From assembly GCA_012719545.1 (NCBI GenBank), contig JAAYAD010000020.1:1-64000 (forward strand): a DNA stretch of 64,000 nt. Reading direction: 5' to 3'. The position numbers and the translations under genes were made by a program. The DNA comes from Clostridiaceae bacterium. GTDB lineage: Bacteria > Bacillota > Clostridia > DSM-8532. This document shows positions 51,159 to 58,763 of this stretch, one piece after another (position 1 is the stretch's first letter; every line of letters starts with the position of its first letter). The notes below the pieces were generated by a model. It worked only from the letters and a program-made list of their open reading frames with translations. It was not told where the DNA came from and searched no databases.

Positions 51159-52583
51159 GTGGGAGAAGTGACCCACATACTTAGAAGAATCAAAAGATTC
51201 TATAAGGTACTTATATTGTTTACTGACATTATATTATTATATATTTCATATATTTTCACATATCTTATCAGATTTAGCGGTGAGCTTCCTCAATTTAACG
51301 TCATTCCATTTTTAAATGCGAGCCCCTATATATTAATTGCTGCCGTTATATTTATAGACCTGTATAAAGTATTGTCTTTTTATAGAAAAAGCGTATACGA
51401 TGTACTGAAATCTGTTGCTCTTGTGGTCATACAGTTAGGTATAACAACAATTGCTGTCACATATATGCTACAGGGTTTCTCTTTCCCAAGGACTGTCCTG
51501 GTTCTCACCCCTGTAATCCAGTTTATACTGGTTGGCGGATTCAATGTGATGCTTTTATTTTTGAGCCGGCATTTGGCTTCCGATAAGAAGATAATGATTA
51601 TAACCACAGACTATGGCACGGCAGATGTAATTATCCAGAAGATTGACAGCTTTTTAAAGAATGAAAAAGTTGGGAAAAAACTTATACTTGATCTTTCCCA
51701 GGAGAAAATTATTATGAGGCGGCTTAAAGAGATGGATGAGGTATATCTTTCTGCCGACGTTCCACCTGAATTTAAAGCTGAAATCATAAGACGCTGCATG
51801 GGCAGGAAGCAAGTGATTTATGTTGTTCCTCATTTGTTTGAAATATCGCTTATTAACGCAAGACTTTTGCATCTTGAAGATACCCCAACATTCATGGTGG
51901 GTACTCTTGGCCTTACTGCAGAACAAGCATTTGTTAAGAGAATTTTTGATGTTACATTATCACTTATTGGTATTATTATCTTAAGTCCTTTGCTGTTGAC
52001 TATTGCAATATTGGTCAAATCTACATCCAAAGGACCTGCATTTTATAAGCAGGAGAGAATAACTAAAAACAATAAAAAATTTACATTGATTAAATTTAGA
52101 ACTATGAAACTTGGAGCTGAGGATTTAACTGGGCCGGTTCTTTCAGAAGAGAATGATCCTCGGGTAACTTGGTTAGGAAAGATACTGAGAAAAACCAGAA
52201 TTGACGAATTGCCGCAGCTTATAAATGTAATAAAAGGTGATATGAGCTTGGTTGGACCCAGACCTGAGAGACCATTCTTTGTAGAACAGTTTATTCAGGA
52301 CCTGCCAGAATACGAACATAGGTTTTCGGTAAAAGCAGGTATTACAGGATATGCGCAGCTTTTTGGTAACTATAGTACTTCTCCGGAAGACAAATTAAGA
52401 TACGATTTGATGTACATAAGAAATTACTCGTTGCTTCTGGATATAAAACTTATTTTTAAAACAATCAGTGTCTTATTTTCACCCGGAAGTTTTTATAAAA
52501 AACATGGTGTTATATCAAATTATTCAGAAAATACAGGCAGAAATCTGTCAAGGAAGCTCCATGCCAGAAGAAAAGCTATATGA
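51159..52583 (+). CDS. Polyprenyl glycosylphosphotransferase (initiating sugar transferase)
   Basis: N-terminal TMs; C-term YKQERITKNNKKFTLIKFRTMKLGAED...KTRIDELPQLINVIKGDMSLVGPRPERP. Non-ATG start. Confidence 0.94.
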   Translation: MGEVTHILRRIKRFYKVLILFTDIILLYISYIFTYLIRFSGELPQFNVIPFLNASPYILIAAVIFIDLYKVLSFYRKSVYDVLKSVALVVIQLGITTIAVTYMLQGFSFPRTVLVLTPVIQFILVGGFNVMLLFLSRHLASDKKIMIITTDYGTADVIIQKIDSFLKNEKVGKKLILDLSQEKIIMRRLKEMDEVYLSADVPPEFKAEIIRRCMGRKQVIYVVPHLFEISLINARLLHLEDTPTFMVGTLGLTAEQAFVKRIFDVTLSLIGIIILSPLLLTIAILVKSTSKGPAFYKQERITKNNKKFTLIKFRTMKLGAEDLTGPVLSEENDPRVTWLGKILRKTRIDELPQLINVIKGDMSLVGPRPERPFFVEQFIQDLPEYEHRFSVKAGITGYAQLFGNYSTSPEDKLRYDLMYIRNYSLLLDIKLIFKTISVLFSPGSFYKKHGVISNYSENTGRNLSRKLHARRKAI

Positions 52584-52688
52584 TATAAATAAAATGGTAA
52601 GTAATAAAATGTAGTGCTATAAGGTATGATTTTAAAATCATCTAAAAGATATGGACAAAACTTTGATGTATATGATAACATTACATAT

Positions 52689-52760
52689 GCCGTCTTTGCT
52701 TAGGCGGCGCTATCCTTGCTCTGCATTAGCTTGCAGGGCCGAATGAGTCCAGAAGGAGGT
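52689..52760 (+). promoter_or_regulatory. Candidate structured rpsF leader (S6:S18-binding type)
   Basis: GCCGTC-tttgctta-GGCGGC hairpin; CTGCA-ttagct-TGCAG hairpin followed by GGGCCG just before the RBS. Confidence 0.35.
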
Positions 52761-52763
52761 GAC

Positions 52764-53054
52764 ATGGTCATGAATAAGTACGAGACCGTATTTATCATTG
52801 CTCCAACCCTTGATGAGGAAAGTGTGAAGGGCCTTGTTGAAAAGTTCAGCAATCTGGTTTCTTCTCACGGTGAACTTGAAAAGGTTGAGGAATGGGGCAA
52901 GAAGAAGTTTGCTTATGAAGTCCAAGACCATAAGGAAGGCTACTACGTTCTGATGAACTTCTCTGCAAATCCGGATTTTCCTGCGGAACTTGAAAGAAAC
53001 TTCAAGATTACCGACGGAATCTTAAAATATCTGGTTGTAAGAAGAGATGCTTAA
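52764..53054 (+). CDS. rpsF: 30S ribosomal protein S6
   Basis: MNKYETVFIIAPTLDEESVKGLVEKF...YVLMNFSANPDFPAELERNFKITDGILKYLVVR; RBS GGAGGT. Start could be 52770. Confidence 0.97.
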   Translation: MVMNKYETVFIIAPTLDEESVKGLVEKFSNLVSSHGELEKVEEWGKKKFAYEVQDHKEGYYVLMNFSANPDFPAELERNFKITDGILKYLVVRRDA

Positions 53055-53104
53055 TCCTTTGATTTTAGCTTCTGTGAAGCTAATTGGTACAGGTGGTGTA
53101 TTGA

Positions 53105-53545
53105 ATGAACAAAGTCATTCTTTTAGGAAGGCTGGTTGCCGACCCCGAAACACGTTATACTCAGAGCAACATTGCAATGACACGCTTTAAAATTGCTGTC
53201 AATCGACCTGGAAAGCCACAGGAAGGTCAGCCAACTGCAGATTTTTTTAATCTAACTGCTTGGAGATCTACTGCTGAGTTTGTCGCAAAATATTTTAAGA
53301 AAGGTCAGCAGGTGCTGGTGGAAGGCTATCTTCGCAATAATACCTGGACTGATCAGCAGGGAAATAAGCGTTATAGCGATGATATCCATGTTGAGCAGGT
53401 ATATTTTGCGGACAGCAAGCGTGACAGCTCTAATAACGTGTATGCCGCACCTCCTGTTACTGTTCCGCCGTTCCAGGCTGAAAGCTTTGAAAGCGGCGAT
53501 GGGTTCTACGCGTTAAGTGAAGACGACGAGGACCTTCCATTCTAA
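53105..53545 (+). CDS. ssb: Single-stranded DNA-binding protein
   Basis: MNKVILLGRLVADPETRYTQSNIAMTRFKIAVNR...; acidic tail DEDDLPF-like (SEDDEDLPF). Confidence 0.97.
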   Translation: MNKVILLGRLVADPETRYTQSNIAMTRFKIAVNRPGKPQEGQPTADFFNLTAWRSTAEFVAKYFKKGQQVLVEGYLRNNTWTDQQGNKRYSDDIHVEQVYFADSKRDSSNNVYAAPPVTVPPFQAESFESGDGFYALSEDDEDLPF

Positions 53546-53576
53546 TTCTTTATCCGTCATTATTACACGCAAATTC

Positions 53577-53610
53577 AAACCTTCTGCCTACGGCTTGAAG
53601 GTTTCTTTTT
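53577..53610 (+). terminator. Intrinsic terminator after ssb
   Basis: AAACCTTC-tgcctacggctt-GAAGGTTT-cttttttatt. Confidence 0.8.
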
Positions 53611-53796
53611 TATTCATAAATCAAGTGAAGCGGATAATATCCAGCCATTTTGGATATCCATATATAGGCAAAAGAGATTTAATAATGTTCAGCAAGATTA
53701 CTGTTTAAATAATGTGATTACACGGCACGAGGAGGCAAATCAATATTTAAATATGCCGACAAATATATCTAAATTGGGTATTAAGGAGGATAGCCT

Positions 53797-54765
53797 TTGA
53801 AAATAGGCAATTTAGAACTTTCGGGAAATATATTTCTTGCACCCATGGCAGGGGTTACGGATATTCCTTTTAGATTGTTATGCAAAGAACAGGGAGCTTC
53901 ACTGGTTTATACAGAAATGATAAGCGCTAAAGCTTTGCATTATAACGATAAGGAAACCATAGAATTATCTGAGACACACCCCGATGAAAGACCGGTGGCT
54001 GTACAGATATTTGGCTCAGAGCCTGAGATTATGGCTGAGGCTGCTCAATTTTTTTCTCATAGAAATGATATTGCATTAATAGATATAAATATGGGTTGTC
54101 CGGCACCCAAGATTGTAAAAAACGGTGAAGGGTGCGCTCTGATGAATAAGCCTGAACTTGTAAGAAATATTGTAAGGGAAGTTGTTAAGGCATCTTGTAA
54201 GCCCGTTACCGTAAAAATTCGTAAGGGATGGGACGATAACAGCATAAATGCAGTGCTAATTGCATCTATTTGTGAGGAGGAAGGAGCTAAGGCCGTAACA
54301 GTTCATGGAAGAACAAGAGAGCAGTTCTATTCCGGGAAAAGTGATATTTATATAATTAAAGAAGTAAAAAAGAGTCTCTCTATACCTGTAATAGGAAATG
54401 GTGACATAAAAGAGCCCGAAGATGCTGTAAAAATGTTTGAAATAACAGGCTGTGATGCCATTATGATAGGAAGGGGAGCTCAGGGTAATCCCTGGATATT
54501 TAAAAAAATAATTAATTATTTAAATAATGGGGTAAATACTGAGAAGCCAGATAAAGAAGAACTGCTTGCTACAATATTAAGACATTATGCGTTAATGGAA
54601 GAATATAAGGGAGAAAGGAAAGCCATTTTGGAAATGAGAAAGCACATAGGTTGGTACCTCCATGGCCTTAGTGAAAGCGCAAAAATCCGTGCCCAAATAT
54701 TTCAAATGAACGATAAAAAAGAAGTGTTTGTTGCCCTGAAAAATTATTTAAATAATCTAAAATAG
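53797..54765 (+). CDS. dusB: tRNA-dihydrouridine synthase (DusB-like)
   Basis: NIFLAPMAGVTDIPFRLLCKEQGASLVYTEMISAKAL...DINMGCPAPKIVKNGEGCALM. Confidence 0.94.
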   Translation: MKIGNLELSGNIFLAPMAGVTDIPFRLLCKEQGASLVYTEMISAKALHYNDKETIELSETHPDERPVAVQIFGSEPEIMAEAAQFFSHRNDIALIDINMGCPAPKIVKNGEGCALMNKPELVRNIVREVVKASCKPVTVKIRKGWDDNSINAVLIASICEEEGAKAVTVHGRTREQFYSGKSDIYIIKEVKKSLSIPVIGNGDIKEPEDAVKMFEITGCDAIMIGRGAQGNPWIFKKIINYLNNGVNTEKPDKEELLATILRHYALMEEYKGERKAILEMRKHIGWYLHGLSESAKIRAQIFQMNDKKEVFVALKNYLNNLK

Positions 54766-54858
54766 AATTTTACTATACCGAAATAATTAAAGAATTATTA
54801 CATAGAAATTATTACTGCTTAAATAAGTTACATTTTGTTTACACCTGTGTTGGCATTA

Positions 54859-54887
54859 TTGACCCCCCATATTCTGGGTGATATAAT
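54859..54887 (+). promoter_or_regulatory. Sigma-A-like promoter of the S-layer-type gene
   Basis: TTGACC-17 bp-TATAAT. Confidence 0.75.
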
Positions 54888-54950
54888 CTAAAACGAATTC
54901 ATGATAGATTGGAAACCCTTTCTATCTTGAATCAATAAAGCAAACAAAGC

Positions 54951-55009
54951 CGGATTGTAAATCAAGGAAGCAGGTGCAGTCCGACTTTGAAAATTATAAA
55001 ACCTGCTTC
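54951..55009 (+). promoter_or_regulatory. Candidate H-type pseudoknot in the 5'UTR of the S-layer-type gene
   Basis: Stem A CGGATTG (54951-54957)/CAGTCCG (54977-54983); stem B GAAGCAGGT (54967-54975)/ACCTGCTTC (55001-55009); interleaved. Confidence 0.45.
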
Positions 55010-55035
55010 TAATAACAAAAGGGAGGATTTTCATC

Positions 55036-57942
55036 ATGAGAAACCTTAAAAAAGTTTTCGCAGTTATCCTTACCGTTGCACTTCTTGCATCGTTAATGGT
55101 ACCTGCACTCGCAGCTGTTTCCCATGAAGCAGAAGCTCTTAAGCTTCAGAAGATTGGGTTAATGGCTGGTGGACCTGCTGACCTCAAATTAGATGAGGGC
55201 GTAACAAGAATCCAAGGTCTCGCATTTGCTATCAGAGCTGCTGGTAAAGAAGCAGAAGCACTTGCTATGACCGATGAAGAAGTAGCTGCTGAACTTGCCA
55301 AGTTTGTGGATTCTTCTGAAATCCCTGGCTGGGGCAGAAAGTATGCTGCATATGCTATTAAGCATGGCATCACTGTTGGTGTTGGCAACAACAAGTTTGC
55401 TGCTCTTGATCCTATCAGTGGCACATCATTCCTCGTGTTCCTTCTGAAGTCCGGTATGGGCTATTCAAGCGTAACTACAGCTAATGTTATTGAAGTAGCT
55501 GTTGACGCTGGAGTTCTTACAGCTGGTCAGGCTGTAACCATAGGTTCAAAGGCTGCTCTTATCCGTGATGATGCTGCTGTTATTCTCTATGGTGCAGCAA
55601 TGAACGGTGTTAACGCTGACGGAAAGAGCTTCATCCAGTCCCTCATTGATGCTGGCTTTGTTTCCAAAGAAGTTGCTATAGAAGCTGGTTTTGTTGAGGA
55701 AGAAGCTCCTGAGGCTTTTGAAGTTGTAAGCGTAACTGCTGATAACCTTATTCAGGCTGTAGTAAAGTTCAATCAGCCAGTTGACGCAGAGACTGCAGGC
55801 GATGCAGATAACTATAGCTTCGCTACTGCTGACAAGATTAAGATTAAAGAAGCTGCTGTATCTGAAGATAAGCTGAGTGTAACTCTTACATTCGAAGCTA
55901 AGGTTGAACAGCAGAAGAAAGCTAAGCTTACAATAAATGGCGTTAAGAGCGCTAATGGCGAAGTTGTGAAGAAGACTACTGAGGAAGTTTACTTCTTAGA
56001 CAATACTATTCCTGAGATTGTTAGCGTTGAAGTAATTGGTATTTCAACAATCAAGGTTACATTCTCAGAGCCAATGGATCCTGCCAAGGTTACTAAGAAC
56101 GATTTCAAAGTAAACAACGGCAAATTCTATGTTCAGTCTGTTACCGGTCAGAAGAATAACACTGAGTTCCTGGTTAAGCTTTATACTTCTCTGAAGACTG
56201 GAGAACTTCCTTTTGAAGTTAAGGTTGGACCTGCAGACTATGCAGGATTTACAGCTATGGGATTAATCACTACATTAGATGTAGTTGAGGATGACGAAGC
56301 TCCTGTAGTTGTTGGTTACAAAGATGCTAAGCCCAATTCAGTAGTATTGATTTGGAGCGAAGACATCGAGCCTAATGGTTCTTATGATGCTGAAGACTAT
56401 TATCACACAAATAAGAACAATAAGGTTAGCTCACAGCCTGAAATCGAAGGCAATGAAATGAAACTGGTATTTGACAATGACCATAAATTGCCTAATGGTA
56501 CAGCATATGTCTATGTTTTGAAAGACGCTGTAAAGGATTACTGGAACAATAAGAACGCACAGCAAATGGTTAAGATTGAAGTAACTGTTGATGAAACTGC
56601 TCCAACTGTAACCGATGTAAAAGTTGATTCAGAGAAGCAGATAACTCTTACATTTGACGAAGAGTTAGATGCGGATTCAGCAAAAGATAAAGGTAACTAT
56701 ACTTTACTTGATGCTGAAGGTAAAGAAGTATCTAAGCCTTTCAGACTGTCGAATCCGATTGCTATTTCTTCTAACTTGAAGAAAGTGACCCTCTACTTCA
56801 AGGATAACTTAGAAGGCGACTATACATTGGTTATCGACGGTGTTAAGGATACTTCTGGAAATGAAATGGACAAAGTAGCTGTTGAATTCACTGTTGACGA
56901 CTTAACACCTCCTGATTTCAATAAAGTAACTGCTGTTCTTTACAAATATGTACAGGGTGGAAAGGTTGTAGAACAGTATATTATTGTCAACTTCTTTGAC
57001 AACATGGCAACAGAAGGACAGTATTCTGTTCTGGATGCTTCTAAGTATGTTATCAAATCTTACCGTTTAGAAGAAGTTGAGGACGCTGTTATTACACTTG
57101 AAGCTAATGGAAAATCAGTTAAAATTGAAATTCCTCACAGAGATATGTTTGCTGCTACAGCTGATGTAACAGAAGGTAAAGACTATATTAATCTTGATGC
57201 TGGTAACTCAATAGTAATTGCTAGAGTAGCAGATGAAGCAGGTAACTATACACCTCAATTAGTTTCAACTGATGTTAAGAACATAACACTCGCTTCTGCA
57301 TCTACAATAGATATTGAAAAAGTTGAGTTGACAGGAGCGAAAGAGGTTAAGGTTTACTTCGCTGACGATTTAGCTAAGTTTAACGCAGATGATCTGCAGT
57401 TTGCTACTGGTACAACAACAAATGATGTTCTCGCAATCGAAAAGGTATCAACAGAGCTTAAGGATGGAAAGACTGTAGCTACCTATACATTGAATAAGGA
57501 ATTCAAGTATGATGCAAGCAATCTGTATGTTAGCGTTGTAGATGATGAATCCGAAAATGTATATGGTGAAAAATTAACACCTGGTACTACATTGACTCCT
57601 GGTAATGCTAAGATTCATGATAAACTTGCTGCTGCATTGAAGAAGGACGCTAATGATAAAGACGATGTAACAGCTACTGGTCTGAACATCACATTGAACT
57701 TTACTGAGGCACTTGATGCCGGTACAATTACAGTATTGACATTCTCAGTAGACGGATTTAAAGTTACAGGAGTAAACGTAACTAATGGACCGACTGGTGG
57801 TGTAATTGTTCTTACAGTTGTTGAGGATGCTTCAACTCCTACAGCAACAGAAGTTCCTTCTGGTACAGCTATTGTTCAGCAGGCTGCATTCAGGGGTGCT
57901 GACCAGAATACTGTTACTGGTATTGAAACAAAAGTAAAATAA
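55036..57942 (+). CDS. S-layer-type protein: signal peptide, N-terminal SLH-like region, multiple Ig-like domains
   Basis: MRNLKKVFAVILTVALLASLMVPALAA; SLH-like repeats; repeated TVTDVKVDSEKQITLTFDEELDADSAKDKGNYTL-type units. Confidence 0.88.
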   Translation: MRNLKKVFAVILTVALLASLMVPALAAVSHEAEALKLQKIGLMAGGPADLKLDEGVTRIQGLAFAIRAAGKEAEALAMTDEEVAAELAKFVDSSEIPGWGRKYAAYAIKHGITVGVGNNKFAALDPISGTSFLVFLLKSGMGYSSVTTANVIEVAVDAGVLTAGQAVTIGSKAALIRDDAAVILYGAAMNGVNADGKSFIQSLIDAGFVSKEVAIEAGFVEEEAPEAFEVVSVTADNLIQAVVKFNQPVDAETAGDADNYSFATADKIKIKEAAVSEDKLSVTLTFEAKVEQQKKAKLTINGVKSANGEVVKKTTEEVYFLDNTIPEIVSVEVIGISTIKVTFSEPMDPAKVTKNDFKVNNGKFYVQSVTGQKNNTEFLVKLYTSLKTGELPFEVKVGPADYAGFTAMGLITTLDVVEDDEAPVVVGYKDAKPNSVVLIWSEDIEPNGSYDAEDYYHTNKNNKVSSQPEIEGNEMKLVFDNDHKLPNGTAYVYVLKDAVKDYWNNKNAQQMVKIEVTVDETAPTVTDVKVDSEKQITLTFDEELDADSAKDKGNYTLLDAEGKEVSKPFRLSNPIAISSNLKKVTLYFKDNLEGDYTLVIDGVKDTSGNEMDKVAVEFTVDDLTPPDFNKVTAVLYKYVQGGKVVEQYIIVNFFDNMATEGQYSVLDASKYVIKSYRLEEVEDAVITLEANGKSVKIEIPHRDMFAATADVTEGKDYINLDAGNSIVIARVADEAGNYTPQLVSTDVKNITLASASTIDIEKVELTGAKEVKVYFADDLAKFNADDLQFATGTTTNDVLAIEKVSTELKDGKTVATYTLNKEFKYDASNLYVSVVDDESENVYGEKLTPGTTLTPGNAKIHDKLAAALKKDANDKDDVTATGLNITLNFTEALDAGTITVLTFSVDGFKVTGVNVTNGPTGGVIVLTVVEDASTPTATEVPSGTAIVQQAAFRGADQNTVTGIETKVK

Positions 57943-57989
57943 TGTTTGCATAGCATGAAATTAATTTTGTACAGCAATTAAACAACAGA

Positions 57990-58026
57990 GGCCCCATAAG
58001 TACTAGTTACTTATGGGGCCTTTTTT
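57990..58026 (+). terminator. Intrinsic terminator of the S-layer-type gene
   Basis: GGCCCCATAAG-tactagtta-CTTATGGGGCC-TTTTTT. Confidence 0.9.
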
Positions 58027-58028
58027 GG

Positions 58029-58063
58029 GGTTCTACGTCAATTGTTGGGGTGGAACAAAGTAA
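58029..58063. repeat. 35-bp direct repeat, copy 1
   Basis: GGTTCTACGTCAATTGTTGGGGTGGAACAAAGTAA. Confidence 0.9.
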
Positions 58064-58087
58064 GATAAGGGGGGTGCGGATATTTTT

Positions 58088-58122
58088 GGTTCTACGTCAA
58101 TTGTTGGGGTGGAACAAAGTAA
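58088..58122. repeat. 35-bp direct repeat, copy 2 (identical)
   Basis: Same 35 bp repeated 59 bp downstream. Confidence 0.9.
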
Positions 58123-58702
58123 AATAAAATGTAATGCTATATTATACCAGCAAAGCATTAGTTTGGTTACTGCATATTTTTTATACACTTTTAGTCATAG
58201 TGTGTTATATAGCTTAATCATTTTAAATTTATCATAAGCATTGAGGCTAATTGTTTAAATTTTTGTTAAAACCTTCAGTTCACAACAGGCTTAAGAAATA
58301 CAGAAGAAATCAAGTTCTAATGTTTTCGACAATTCGATAGTACGAACCAATTTTCCATAGGTGCTTATGTTCTATAATTTGGATATTTAGGTCAAGTGTG
58401 ATAGTTGCAGTTAGGTCCGAAAACCAAGCATTGAAAATATGCTGAAGATTACGTAAATATGTCTTTCAGAATAAATATACTCTTGATTTATCTGAATCTA
58501 ACTCAGCGTGTTTTATGTCCAAGTAATGTTTATGATATCTCCTTTAAGATGTCAGACAAAAATTATTGGTTTTATATTCTGCTAAAAGTACACAGGAATC
58601 TAATATAGCTCAGCGTTTCATTATTACTCTTATTTATTATAGCTGTTCCTACGATAGAATCAGTTTTCGTCTAAACTGAAGATTTTTTGAAACAGAAAGA
58701 GT

Positions 58703-58737
58703 TCAAAAAAGTCCGAACATCTGTCCGGACTTTTTTG
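58703..58737 (-). terminator. Terminator downstream of the second SLH gene
   Basis: AAAAAAGTCCGgacagatgttCGGACTTTTTT on the minus strand. Confidence 0.85.
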
Positions 58738-58763
58738 TGATATTAAGCATGTCAAAAATTCTT

